From Owenia fusiformis (lineage: Eukaryota; Annelida; Polychaeta; Sabellida; Oweniidae), in assembly GCA_903813345.2 (NCBI GenBank), contig CAIIXF020000003.1, positions 10,988,931 to 11,052,930 of the forward strand: DNA of 64,000 nt, in the 5' to 3' direction. The notes under the pieces are model-generated. The model saw nothing but the letters and a program-made list of their open reading frames with translations. It ran no database searches and had not been told where the DNA came from. Of this stretch, positions 22,801 through 32,775 are shown piece by piece. The position numbers and the translations under genes are program-made. The number at the start of each line of letters is the position of its first letter. The stretch's first letter is position 1.

Positions 22801-25800
22801 TACTCTCGTACGGGAATATGAACGAATATATCGTTTGAAAAATAGGTGTGAAAATCCCAATGTTAAACCTATGAGGGAAAATAAGGAAGTATAAATTTGT
22901 TCCTCCGCGAACTGCATCATGGGAAATATTTTGCCCTTATAAGGAAAGATTTTCGCGTCTTCTCTTTTGAAGAGGGAACAGCGATTTCGAGAATTGTCAT
23001 GGCATCCAATTGTTAGATTTGTTTTGTTTGCTTTTTGAATTGGTGCATTGTGGAGGATGAGGTGCAGTATTGGCTTTCTTATTAATTCAGGGACTTTTTG
23101 TCTAAGTACTTATATGATATTTACTTGATGACATTACACAGTTTGATATGCATCAATGATATCAATATACTAAACAGAACACTAGCAACAATAATACAAC
23201 ACTGAACAAAACATTCATAGAAAATACAATAATCTATCCCATTTTAGCGATATTCTGGAGCTGCTCCGCATACCTCTCACCACCGTAACCATGACAACAA
23301 TAAGTTAAACACGTTTAGACAGTTGAAAGTTGGTAGATATATCGTCATAGTGTTCCTGTACAATCTGTAGCAATTTCATTTTAAAAAACCTAAATCTCTT
23401 AAAATTAGAGTATTTGTATCTTTACTTTCTGGAAATCCTGAAATTAATTGCAATCCTATATTAATTTTACGAGATTAATTTACGGGACACACACTTTTTG
23501 AAAATATGAAAATTAATTTATAATATTATATCAATTTACTTGTTAGGACCATAAGATGGATATGCAACCAAACAAATAAGTATGTGATGCACAATATTTT
23601 TCATTTTAGCATTTAGAGGTGTCCCGTAAATTAGGTTTGTAAATTAAACGTGTGTTAAAGTATACTGTTATGCGTCGTAACTTCTCAAACTTTGATACAG
23701 GGCTTCCACAGACCATAGCCATCCATAAACTAAGTAGCCTCAAAAACACCTCAAAAGTCACATGCTTAACTGAGAATGTCAGTGTATAGGTTTCCATCCA
23801 AACTGTTTCATGGGTTCATCTTTTATTTTCAGGGATGTTTCTATCTATGAAAGCCTAGAACTGATCAGTTTTTCATCATTCTGGGTAAATGTTGAGGTGG
23901 CCATTTTGAATTTTCCATCCTAAAATATTGTATGTCGAGGTTTGTCCACAGGTTTCCAGCCAAACTGTTTCAGGGATTCATCTGAAATTTTCAGGGATAC
24001 TTTTATGTATGAAAGTTTAGAACTGATTAGTTTTTGGGCATTATTATCCCATGGAACGAAGTTCAGAGGTATATAGGGAATGCCTCCATACGTACGTTTG
24101 TACGTACATCCGTCCGTCCGTCCGTCCATCCAGGCAATAACTCATATAATATGTTCATATTTTGTACACATATACCCTATGGGGGTAGAAGTTCTGCTTG
24201 AAAGCCGATTTTCAAAATGGCCACTCATTTAAAAATGGCAGCCATTCTAGTGCCGATTTTACAGTAATTAAGGTGCAATATGTAAAACTGTAATACCAAT
24301 ATGTTTTAAATGTAAAAAAATTATATAGGACATTAATAAAGCTAGAAATGTAGATATTAAAGAAGCACATGGCAGCCATCTTGAAAAATGGTGGCCTTTA
24401 ATTGTTATTTTACGATTTTTGCTGTAACTCAAAAAGTAGTGGAGCGATTTTGTTCATATTTAGTATGTGAATACTATAAGCATATCACACTGTCTAATGA
24501 CACTTTTGGTAGAAGGTAGCCATTTTGAAAAATGGCCACCATTTTAAAGTATTTTACTATAACTCGAAAAGTAGTGGAGCGATTTTGTCCATATTTTGTA
24601 TGTGAATACTATAAGCACGGCACACTGTCTTATGACACTTTTGGTAGAAGGTGGCCATTTTGAAAAATGGCCACCATTTTTGCCATATATTTTGTTTGTA
24701 AAAATGCCAGCCATGGCTGTTCGATTGGATTTGCTATGCTTTGGCGTTGCTGTTGTCTAGTTGGTAAATGTTAAGGCAGCCATTCTAAAATCTTGTCCTC
24801 TGTACCTGTAACAACACTAATAGCATAGGATAAACCATATTATTCAAAACGTGAAATGTAAATCTTCATTATACTGAAGTAATTCGCTTTTTATTTTACA
24901 AAGTACATGTATTTTAAAAGTTCAAGTTCAATTTGACTTATGATGAGGTAGAATATTACATTACATTCTTCTATATAAAAGTATTTAGTTGGAAATGATC
25001 AGCAGGGTTTCCTAATTAGTGTCACCACATGTTTTTTTCATTAAGTCTAATTGCTTGGTATTGATGTAGATCTTTGATATACCATCAAGCAACATTCTGT
25101 ATTTGTGCTGACTCGGTAAATGTGGTAGTTTGATTTTCAAATCATAATTTTATAATAACAGTCCATCTTGGCATCCACCCTGCACCTGTCTCATAAGTTA
25201 TAAGAAGGAACGTCAGACACACTTATGACATATGAGAATGTATTATTGATTCGATCATGACTGTAATCACGCCTTCTATAAACTGTGAACAAAGTCAATA
25301 TTCCACCCGATATTTATTCGTCGATACAATATCTGGTCTGTACTAAGTGTTTCCTTCAGTGCTAAACCGCGATTAGGAAATGAAGTGACGATTTTGCAAA
25401 ATTTTTGTGATTTTTCATGTTCAAATGGTAATATAGACTTCAGATCAGGGATTCAGGTATTATAGCGAGTATTGAATACCTTATGGCCTAGTCACATAGC
25501 CCGGCCGATGAGGTTACGATGAGCCAGCGATGCAATTTTCATCGAACTCGGCCGAACACTGGCCGGACACCGGCTGGACATCCATGGCCTTTGTTGCTTA
25601 AAACCGCATCGGTGGTAGCTTGGTGAAATTTCGACTTCGGAGTTAAATTTCACCGGGCTCTCAACGAGCTCCATCATCATGTCATCGCAGCCCCATCGTA
25701 ACCACATCGGAAAACATGTCGGCCGGTGCACGGCCGAGTATCGGCCCGTGTCCCGTGCATCTGAGACAACCAGAGGACGAGGTTTTTTAATGGACAGCGG

Positions 25801-27863
25801 CCGAGCTCCGACCGAGCTCCAGCCGATGTGGGACAGAGCATCGGCCGGTCACTGTTCAAAGCCCGTTAACAACCCGGCCGGCGATCGCACGGTGTCCGGT
25901 TACCTGCTCGGGTACCGGCCGTATTCCTTCCGATGTCCGGCCGACCTCCGGCCGGTAGTTGCTGCCACATCGGCAGAAAAAAAATACCATTTTGAGACAG
26001 ACTCTGTACGGTCACCGGCCGGTGTTCGGTCGGTCGCCTGAAGATGTCCGGACGGAGTCCGTTCACGTCACCGAGCTCTGCTTCCGATGAGGAGAGCTCG
26101 GTGGCACAAAAAAAGGCCACCGAGCTCTACCGATGCCGGACATCATCATTTGGGGTACAGAAAACATTTGTGAACCCTGCAGTATTTATTTGTCGATATG
26201 CTGTTTTGCCTATATTTTTTGAGTACAGTATACTTAAGGATTTAAGCCTTGGACTCGTGCATTGTGTGCTGACTGATGAACCATTCCACGAAGATGTTGT
26301 TTCCAAATCTTTGCATGACCCCGCAGGGGGAACGCAAAGTTTAGGAAACAACATCTGAGTGGAATGAAGCAGCCACAATGCATTGAGTCGTGGGCTTAAA
26401 TTCTTTTCACACATTGCAAAATATTTTATATAAAATCACTTAAAAGATACAAAATCAGTAAAAGAACATATTTTCAATGAAACCTTTTGCAAGGGTCAAG
26501 TCTTGGAAAGCTCAATTTCAATCTTAATCGCTTAGCAACTGTACACAACAAATGCGCTATTGATATTTCACACACTGTTCATTATGTGAATACTCTGTTC
26601 GGATTGGCTGGAATCAGACACACCCTGCCTAGCTATGTTTGAATTTGTTTTCAGAGGATGTCCTGACAGAGGATAAGGGAGAGTGTGTAATATGCTTAGA
26701 AGATCTTGTACAAGGAGACACCATAGCCAGGCTGCCATGTTTATGTATATATCACAAAACGTAAGTGTATATACAAAGTCATCCATATTTTGGCGATGAA
26801 CTCGGATTGGCTCAGTGAGTTCAGAGATTTGTTGTAAACTGAAAGAGTGAGGATGAAGCTATTGCAATCACTCACTTGTCCGTCTGACTGTCTATCTGTC
26901 CGTCCGTCTGTCTCTCTGTCCGTCCGTCTGTCAACAATTGGCCCATTTTAAAACCTCTGTAAATAGGATTCCCGTTTAAAGTTATTTCTGTTCAAAATCA
27001 ATATTAGAAAACTCTCCTATGACTCCTGGTTCAAAAGCTGGCATATTTTCAAAATGGCCACCATTTTTGTCTCGCGAAATTCATTTTTGGACCATTTGCT
27101 TTAAAACCAGCTGTGTCGATAGGATTCCTGTTTTAAGTTATTTTTGTTCAACAGCAATACAGAAAACTCCCATATGACTCCCGGTTCAAAAGCCCGCCTA
27201 TTTTCAAAATGGTTGCCATTTTTGTCTCGCGATTTTGGCCCTTTTCCTAGCTTTACAAATAATTTCAGGTGTCCTGCATTGTAAAAAGCCATGTCACTGT
27301 AAAGAGTAGTTGTATGAAATAATTTTGTAACAAAAAATCGGCAAAAAATTATATCCGTTTTTTTTCATTTTCAGTCATTTTAGTTAACACTGTTTTGTCC
27401 ATCTGTCTCGTTAAATCCGCTTTTGGACCATTTGCCTTAAAACCTCTGTCGATAGGATTCCCGATTTAAGTTATTTTTGTTCAACTGATCTTATCAAAGA
27501 TAATTCTTGCATTAAATAATGCGGACAATTGCTTTATGACAAGGCCAAGAACCCTGTTACATGAGACAGTGTGATTTTGTACTTTAAATGTAAATACATG
27601 CAAGCAATGCCAATCAATCATGACAATCAATCAATTGTTTTTTGACAATTTATCTTGTTTGGTGACTATTTTGAGGAGAGATAGCTAGCAGACATGCCTG
27701 ACACTTGAAAAATTGGGATTTGGAATTCATTGGGATTTGCTATGCCTTTGCAATGCCCTTAGATCACAGAAAATGCCATATCAACACTATTATTTTTATT
27801 TCTAGGTGTATAGATGACTGGTTCGTAGTGAACAGATCCTGTCCAGAGCACCCATTAGATTGA
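13540..27863 (+). CDS. ZNRF1/2: ZNRF1/2-type RING E3 ubiquitin ligase, whole gene (four coding exons)
   Basis: Exons 13540-13897, 17751-17846, 26655-26760 and 27806-27863 join in consistent phases (1, 1, 2) into a 205-residue protein with a TGA at 27861. The N-terminus MGAKQSTPPRQR fits N-myristoylation at Gly2, as in vertebrate ZNRF proteins. Residues 10-118 are Ser/Gly/Asn-rich. A C2HC zinc finger uses Cys123, Cys126, His138 and Cys142 (KCPVCSK, then ECHLVMCL). The RING starts at Cys162 (ECVICLEDLVQGDTIARL), continues PCLCIYHKTCIDDW and ends NRSCPEHPLD, the usual ZNRF C-terminus with His in the last ligand position. ZNRF ligases sit on endosomal, lysosomal and plasma membranes and ubiquitinate targets with E2 partners. 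Vertebrate forms are about 225-240 residues; the shorter length here comes from the linker. Vertebrate ZNRF1 and ZNRF2 cannot be told apart from this sequence. The three introns are about 3.9, 8.8 and 1.0 kb and full of repeats. Confidence 0.92.
13976..14950. other. ZNRF intron 1, left part: no supported feature
   Basis: Short repeats of ACATTTGGTATGACATTGG near 14540-14600. The remainder shows no gene or element. Confidence 0.4.
14958..15434. mobile_element. TIR element, GGCC...TTTTGCGTCC family, copy 1
   Basis: The left terminus TAAGGCCAAAGGACTTGG, continuing ATTATTGGTTTTGCGTCC, is repeated inverted at the right end (GGACGCAAAACCAATAAT, then CCAAGTCCTTTGGCC), giving TIRs of about 37 bp. 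Length 477 bp. The 434 bp element at 60209-60642 has related termini. No transposase frame. Confidence 0.85.
15620..16232 (-). pseudogene. Decayed IS630/Tc1-type transposase with one element terminus
   Basis: Minus-strand fragments in order: LWFTDEAHFLLNGNVNSKN (about 16068-16010), QLWFVL, IFEDDTRKAVTVNTEQY and LFDLNWFHK (to about 15770). These match the DDE_3 transposase order: first catalytic Asp in W-x-DE-x-HF, then FFED-x-AVTVN-x-xY, then the D-WFQ-DGA region, whose second catalytic Asp is lost here. Frames shift between pieces and stops are present. At 16203-16232 the terminus reads, on the minus strand, ATGGTGACCAGAAAAAAAG, similar to the CAGGGTGGTCAAAAAA ends elsewhere in the window. 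The element is dead and lies in ZNRF intron 1. Confidence 0.7.
16233..16800. other. ZNRF intron 1: no supported feature
   Basis: A+T-rich sequence without a recognised gene or repeat. Confidence 0.4.
16805..17625. mobile_element. Rearranged nested MITE cluster
   Basis: The segment 16811-16880 (CCTTCGGGCTTCGTGGAATA, then TACAGGTATTCACCTCAATA) is inverted at 17114-17180. The segment 16924-17098 is directly duplicated at 17283-17470 (TGCCATTTTGACTTACACTG, GAAAATTCCCGGGAGCGTGG). A 73 bp block with CACGACATGTGACCCG and GACCAATCATACTGTCGC is duplicated in tandem at about 17470-17615. The pattern fits a foldback element that inserted, then duplicated part of itself. Confidence 0.7.
17751..17846 (+). 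CDS. ZNRF1/2: ZNRF coding exon 2 (C2HC zinc finger)
   Basis: Acceptor TTATTTTCAG and donor AATG|GTAAGT. Encodes GIKCPVCSKLVPPDD, VECHLVMCLTKPRINYN, the family's zinc finger with C-x2-C-x11-H-x3-C spacing. Phase 1 at both ends. Confidence 0.92.
17996..19200 (+). mobile_element. Core-repeat element: hairpin head, CG-rich segment and about six 162 bp repeats
   Basis: Head: TATCGTACCTAACAAAAGGT and ACGATATTG (a short hairpin), then a GGGCGGCGGGCGGGCGGCG stretch. Body: tandem units of about 162 bp beginning CTTGTCTACAGGTTTCCAGC and containing AAACCATTTGAGGGATTCAT, TTTTGGGCATTCTGGGTAAA and GGTGGCCATTTTGGATTTTC. A second element with a similar head lies at 31570-32425. Diverged single units occur at 23785-24050 and 32645-32775. 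The arrangement resembles bivalve pearl/HINE elements. No coding. Confidence 0.8.
19660..20156. mobile_element. About 495 bp palindromic foldback element
   Basis: CACTGTTCCACAGC at 19662 pairs with GCTGTGGAACAGTG at 20141-20154, and the match continues inward with interruptions through AGCTGCAGTTAGC, AAATGGCTTCACTT and TCTAACTGAAGTTGATGA to a centre near 19918. Nearly the whole element can fold on itself. No coding sequence. Confidence 0.85.
20414..21165. mobile_element. Nested element with ACCGCCTTGTAC termini
   Basis: TTACCGCCTTGTACAATCC at the left and GGTACAAGGCGGTCATAA at the right are inverted. Inside are GATTGACCAATCAAAACC and GATTGGTCAAATTTTACC segments. Confidence 0.55.
21627..22036. 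mobile_element. 410 bp element with CAGGCCTGTCAACT TIRs
   Basis: CAGGCCTGTCAACTGTCC at the left pairs with GTTGACAGGCCTG at the right. The interior has repeated TTTGCGTGACAGAAAATG and AAGGTGTTCA motifs. No coding sequence. Confidence 0.7.
22037..23460. other. ZNRF intron 2 segment without a supported gene
   Basis: A+T-rich. Motifs such as CAATATGGCGAC, GATCACGTGACC and CTTCCGGAA cluster at 22630-22690, and CATCATGGGAAAT lies at 22917, but no exon could be built around them. Confidence 0.4.
23462..23648. mobile_element. About 187 bp MITE with TTTACGGGACAC TIRs
   Basis: The left segment ATTAATTTACGGGACAC is inverted at the right as GTGTCCCGTAAATTA, and the match extends to about 29 bp on each side with a few mismatches. 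Confidence 0.75.
23785..24050 (+). repeat. Diverged 162 bp-family units
   Basis: About one and a half units related to the array at 17996-19200 (GTTTCCAGCCAAACTGTTTC, then AGAACTGATTAGTTTTTGGG), joined directly to the next dispersed repeat. Confidence 0.75.
24046..24700 (+). repeat. Dispersed repeat, second copy of the 3108-3700 family
   Basis: Starts TTATCCCATGGAACGAAGTT, has a (GTCC)n microsatellite at 24108-24130, then AATGGCAGCCATT-type palindromes and three short tandem units with GTAGTGGAGCGATTTTGT. Confidence 0.8.
24701..25480. other. ZNRF intron 2 segment without recognised features
   Basis: No gene or matched repeat. Confidence 0.4.
25485..26150. repeat. CG-rich block with dense CGGCCG motifs
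   Basis: Composition shifts sharply from A+T-rich flanks to CG-rich sequence packed with CGGCCG, CATCGG and CGAGCTC motifs. It opens GGCCTAGTCACATAGC, like the small MITE at 4930-5065. Overlapping frames of 60-120 codons are open on both strands and are best explained by composition. Its nature is unknown: it could be a long member of that MITE family or an unrelated insertion. Confidence 0.6.
26240..26402. repeat. About 163 bp palindromic hairpin
   Basis: TTTAAGCCTTGGACTCGTGC at the left pairs with the right arm, which reads AATTTAAGCCCACGACTC on the other strand. The inner arms CATTCCAC-AGATGTTGTTTCC pair with GGAAACAACATCTGAGTGGA around a CCCCGCAGGGGG centre. Confidence 0.85.
26655..26760 (+). 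CDS. ZNRF1/2: ZNRF coding exon 3 (first part of the RING)
   Basis: Acceptor TTTGTTTTCAG and donor AAAAC|GTAAGT. Encodes EDVLTEDKGECVICLEDL, then VQGDTIARLPCLCIYHK, holding RING ligands Cys162, Cys165, Cys180 and His185. Ends in phase 2. Confidence 0.92.
26770..27480 (+). repeat. Dispersed repeat with a TGTCCGTCCG microsatellite and about 140 bp units
   Basis: Fills most of ZNRF intron 3. A TTGGCGATGAACTCGGATTG head is also seen decayed at 19425. Then come TCTGTCCGTCCGTCTGTC and three units with AATAGGATTCCCGTTTAAAG, CAAAATGGCCACCATTTTTG and TTGTCTCGCGA. Confidence 0.7.
27806..27863 (+). CDS. ZNRF1/2: ZNRF coding exon 4 (end of the RING and stop)
   Basis: Acceptor TTATTTCTAG. Encodes TCIDDWFVVNRSCPEHPLD and a TGA at 27861-27863, completing the RING with Cys188, Cys199 and His202. 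An AATAAA lies 38 bp downstream. Confidence 0.92.
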
Positions 27864-27901
27864 CCCCATCATATAAACCCTGAATACACAATCCTTTGCC
27901 A

Positions 27902-27907
27902 AATAAA
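27902..27907 (+). terminator. Candidate poly(A) signal AATAAA of ZNRF
   Basis: First AATAAA after the ZNRF stop, 38 bp downstream. Later AATAAA sites exist, so a longer 3' end is possible. Confidence 0.5.
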
Positions 27908-28284
27908 TTATTGTTATTATTGATATTATGGGATGGATGCCATAGAAGTGGATGTATTTTTCTAATGTATGGAAACTGATAGTCATGCGAATGGAGCACA
28001 GTTTGGATGACACATATGTATTTATACTGTTTCAACAGAAATGCTGAATAGTTATGTGATGTATGGTCACAGAGTGGAAATGAAACAGCATGTCACCAAG
28101 TTAATGCATAGCCAAAGAATGAGGATTATATGGTAAAGGTATCAACTATATAGGCTCAGAATATTTACGTCAGTGCAGTTATTGTAAGTAATCTAACCAT
28201 ATTCCAGTATTTATGTAAACACAAGGAATGATAAAGGGCAATATCCAAAAGTAAGGCATCATAATGTCATTCCAAAGTGTACAA

Positions 28285-28800
28285 TAAGTGATTAAATGGT
28301 ATCATTACGACATACCAGAGTCTAGAATATGTGATTAGTAGTATCATTACGACATACCAGAGTCTAGAATATGTGATGGTATCATTACGACATACCAGAG
28401 TCTAGAATATGTGATTAAATGGTATCATTACGACATACCAGAGTCTAGAATATGTGATTAAATGGTATCATTACGACATACCAGAGTCTAGAATATGTGA
28501 TTAAATGGTATCATTACGCCATACCAGAGTCTAGAACATGTGGTTAAATGGTATCATTACAACATACCAGAGTCTAGAATATGTGATTAAATGGTATCAT
28601 GACGACATACCAGAGTCTAGAATATGTGATGGTATCATTACGACATAACAAAGTCTAGAATATGTGATGGTTTTATTACGACATACCAGAGTCTAGAATA
28701 TGTGATGACGTTGTACACAATGCCATATCACTTGTGAAATCATGTAATGAAGTGGTATCTTAATGCCATCTCACAGTGTAGAATATATGATAAAGTGGTA
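28285..28800. repeat. 43 bp minisatellite with shorter variants
   Basis: Tandem unit containing TATCATTACGACATACCAGA and GTCTAGAATATGTGATTAAA. Several copies lack the TTAAATG segment (about 35 bp). The last unit is diverged. Confidence 0.9.
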
Positions 28801-29173
28801 TCATTGGATAGAAGTAAAATACTATTATGAGAGAATCCATTTTGAAGTTGGCTGGAGGCTTTCCGCTTCTGCCTTGAGATAGCAGGCCAAATGTCAGGCA
28901 GACTTGGTTGGCCTTTCACCACATAACAGGCCTTCCCAGAGAGCATCTCTATAGTTAGCAAATGTGGCAAAGGGTTTACCTTTTTATAAACAAGAACTTG
29001 CTCAGTCTTGAAGACAGCACATGTCTTTGTGGAACATGTTAAAACGCTTCAGGGCCCATTACGAACAATTAATTCAGTGAAGTGTATTTTGTGTGTAAAT
29101 TGTAAATATATACAGTGTAGGGGTTAGCATTTCAGCTTAAAGTTGGATTTTGGATGACTTTTAGTAGGGATTT

Positions 29174-29605
29174 CTGTAGATTGGGTTAATTTGGCGATAC
29201 TTAATTTGGCGATTTTGCCATTTTTGGCATATTGGCGGCTATTTAATTTGGCGGATTGCAAAAAGAAAAATTTTTTTTTTAAGGACCACTGGCGATATTC
29301 ACCACGTTTGTACATTTTTGTGAGATCACCCTTTACATTTTGTACCTCGATCTATGCTGCTACCATACTGCGTTTTTCCCTGAGTATTAATGAGTGACTG
29401 ACCAGTTCTGAGCCAATTTATGAGAGACATTTTTTCATATTTTTGGAAAAAGCTAAACCGGAAGTGACCTAAAACACTGGACAAAATACCCTAGATAATT
29501 CCCGGGGATTCATTCTAAATTTTGGTGAAGATTTAAATTGGCGAATTTTTCATTTTCGCCAAATTCGCCAAATTAAAGCGGGCGCCAAATTAACCCAATC
29601 TACAG
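29174..29605. mobile_element. 432 bp element with CTGTAGATTGGGTTAATTTG TIRs
   Basis: A 23 bp terminus starting CTGTAGATTGGGTTAATTTG is repeated inverted at the right end (CCAAATTAACCCAATCTACAG). The inner ends are rich in TTGGCGA/TCGCCAA, adding further pairing. No coding sequence. Confidence 0.9.
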
Positions 29606-31540
29606 TATGTATTTTTAATATTAATTTTCTTTCCCAATGAATGAAGTTTGTTAGGGATATAGTGAAGTCTGCTGTCCATCAGTCTGTCTGTTCATGGAAT
29701 AATTCACATACTACTAAAGTAGACTTTTCAGTTTTTTTGTCTAATAAAAAACACATCTATATTCTAAGTTTTTTGGCCCGACCCCAAACAAGTACATTAT
29801 CTCCAATCAATTTTAATATATTTCTGATGTATGATTTATTATACACTCAATCTAAGGTATTTTAGAGTAGATTGCAAATATTGTACAGTTTTTCTGGTTT
29901 GTGTCCTCAAAAAATTTAATATGAAAATTCTGGGATATCTTCAAAGAATGGCTTTATTGTACTCTGATTAAAGGTGTTGACGTTTTTTAAGGTTAATTTT
30001 AGATTGGATTGCAAATATTAATGCCTTAAAGAGTCCAAAATGGTTGGCCAAATGTACAAAATATGCAGATATCATGATTGGGATATCTGCAATGTCAATA
30101 TATTTATTCTGTTTGTTGGGCTTTGATACTCTGTGGTGGAGTTGCTGTTTTCTAGTATTATGTTTTAAGGTATTGTAGTAGCAATGCAATGTCAAAGCAT
30201 TTTAAGTTATATATTATTTATATGAAGTATTTCTAAAATATTACAGGATAGGCCAAGGCTGTATGCTTGCTGCTACATATTTATAAAATAATTTGTAATG
30301 AACCATATGAAAATATGTTTTCAGTTGTCTTGCAAATACTGTTTATGCTTCCTATCATGAGATTTGAGTTCATGCAGAGATCAATTTGTATAATGCAATT
30401 GCTATTTTTAATTGAATGAATTATATATACTAGTAGTGATATAGTGGTCTGTAATTGGTAAATGCTGAAGCTTTTCTGAATTTCTGAAGATAAAAATTTT
30501 ATAGCATTATTCTGACTTGAATTGAAAATGCTTCTATACTGGCTTTAACTTGGTTTATATCTTCATGAGATGGGGTTATACTTGAATGTAGATGTGTTTT
30601 GTTATATGTAAACTATTAATGAATAATTACTACTGTCGTAATCTAATATTGGCAGATACATATATGTGTTCAAACATGACTGTTCTCTAATTGATTTCAT
30701 CAACCAATCAGAATACAGCATTGGCGTTCTCTAATTCTCCATACATGACCGACTCTGCATCTATGTTTTGTGTTGTATTGTGACGTCACACCTGGGAATG
30801 GCGAAAATAACAGCAAGTTTGGTTATTTCAAGGACCTCAATCCCCAATTTTCTGAACTTTTTTTCATTTTTTTATGTTTGAATCTAAAATAATAATGATA
30901 TTATTAAATAAGGAAAGAATTTCAGTACAAACACACTCACTTTTGGTTCATGCTTTGTACGACATTCTGTCCAAGTCATGCTGAATTACACCATATTGTT
31001 TATTCCTTAAATATAAATGACGATGGCTATATCAACATTTTGGAATTGACATTTTATTCTTATATATTGTGTAGCATCATGGCATTGATTTTAACTGTAC
31101 ACAAAAAATATGTTAGTATGTATAGATAGTGATATAATGTAGCAATATTTATTTTTATCCATGTACATATCTATTTATAAGATAATTACAGTATAGTTGA
31201 TTTTCTCACTGAGCTGTCACATTCAATGCTTGTCACCAGAAATGCTTCAGCCATTGTACCCACTATGATCTGGCCAAACTAAAACAAATAAAAGAAAATC
31301 TGAGATAGTTCCAGTATTCATGCCTCCCTATTTTTTGATTTGTGGGCTCAAATAGAGTAATCACAAGGAGCATATATGTCTCTAACTCACAACCTCAAGG
31401 TGGCACAAGGGCTTATTTAATACCCGGGGCTTAGTTGTGTACCAAACGAAACGAGAAACGGCACGACATCCGGGGCTTTGTTTGGTCTTCATTAGACAAT
31501 GGTGTATAGAGGGGTAGGTTTTCTCAGACCTATTTACCAT
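29606..31540. other. Intergenic sequence downstream of ZNRF
   Basis: A+T-rich with no supported gene. The stretch at 29630-29690 is a decayed copy of the GAACGAAGTT head. AATAAA occurs at about 31286. Confidence 0.4.
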
Positions 31541-31569
31541 TTTCTGTATCGTTTTGTGGTTATTATCGC

Positions 31570-32425
31570 ACCCTAAGGTGCTATGTTGAAATCAGTTTGC
31601 CGGGCGGGTGGGCGGACGTCCCGAATAATTTTGTCTACAGGTTTCCAGCCAAACCGTTTGAGGGATTCATTTGAAATTCTCAGGGATGTTTCTACCTATG
31701 AAAGTTTAGAACTGATTAGTTTTTCGGCATTCTGGGTAAATGTTAAGGCGGCCATTTTGGATTTTCCATCCTAAAATCTTGTCTGTCAAGGCTTGTCTAC
31801 AGGTTTCCAGCCGAGCCGTTTGAGGGATCGATTCATTTGAAATTCTCCGGGATATTACTACCTATGAAACTGATTAGTTTTTTGGCATTCTGGGTAAATG
31901 TTAAGGCGGCCATTTTGGATTTTCCGTCCTGAAATCTTGTCTGTCAAGGCTTGTCTACAGGTTTCCAGCCAAACTGTTTGAGGGATTCATTTGAAATTCT
32001 CAGGGCTGTTTCTACCTATGAAAGTTTAGAACTGATTAGTTTTTCGGCATTCTGGGTAAATGTTAAGGTGGCCATTTTGGATTTTCCGTCTTAAAATCTT
32101 GTCTGTCAAGGCTTGTCTACAGGTTTCCAGCCAAACCATTTGAGGGATTCATTTGAAATTCTCAGGGATGTTTCTACCTATGAAAGTTTAGAACTGATAG
32201 TTTTTCGACATTCTGGATAAATGTTAAGACGGCCATTTTGGATTTTCCCTCTTAAACTCTTGTCTGTCAAGTTTGTCTACAGGTTTCCAGCCAAAACCCT
32301 ATGAGGGATTCATTTGAAATTCTCAGGGATGTTTCTACCTATAAAAGTTTAGAACTGATTAGTTTTTCGGCATTCTTGGTAAATGTTAAGGCGACCATTT
32401 TGGATTTTTCGTCCTAAAATCGTGT
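31570..32425 (+). mobile_element. Core-repeat element, second copy (five units of about 160 bp)
   Basis: Head TATCGCACCCTAAGGTGC, then ATCAGTTTGCCGGGCGGG, closely parallel to the head at 18006. The body has units with GGTTTCCAGCCAAACCGTTT, AGGGATTCATTTGAAATTCT and AAGGCGGCCATTTTGGATTT. One further decayed unit is at 32645-32775. Confidence 0.8.
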
Positions 32426-32775
32426 CTGTGAAGGCTTGTTTTAAAAAATAAAAATAAATTTCCCATTGAGAGCAATGTTAAATTAAAACTTTTTTTTAGA
32501 AATAACTAAACGGTCAATCTTTCCAATTTTCACATATTTATAATACCTGTATATCTTTTACCAGGATTTTTTTCAGGAAAATCTGAATTGTAGAAAAAAG
32601 CTGATACACTGTGAAGTAAAACCTTAAAACGTGTCTCTTGGGGGTTGTTTACAGGTTTCATGTATTCATCCTAAAATTTTAGACATGTTTCTATTGAAAG
32701 TTTAGAACTGATTAGTTTTTAGGCAGTCTGGGTAAATGTTAAGGTGACCATTTTGAATTTTCCATCCCGAAAAGT

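Larger units (their letters stand above)
20308..23442. mobile_element. Possible 3.1 kb composite element with CAGGGTGTCC-type ends
   Basis: The left end ACAGGGTGTCCGGAAAG, followed by ATACAAATGCTC, resembles the inverted right end near 23410-23441 (GAGTATTTGTATC, then ACTTTCTGGAAATCCTG). The interior carries two smaller TIR elements (20414-21165 and 21627-22036) and no recognisable transposase. The right end is diverged, so the outer unit is tentative. Confidence 0.4.

Noticed and set aside
22560-23060. Promoter-like motif cluster (ETS-like CTTCCGGAA, CATCATGGGAAAT) in ZNRF intron 2
   Set aside because: No exon could be placed next to it, and it lies between nested elements, so an alternative promoter is unsupported.
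25679-26041. 120-codon CG-rich open frame
   Set aside because: Overlapping frames are open on both strands in a skewed, repetitive block; no domain or splice signals.
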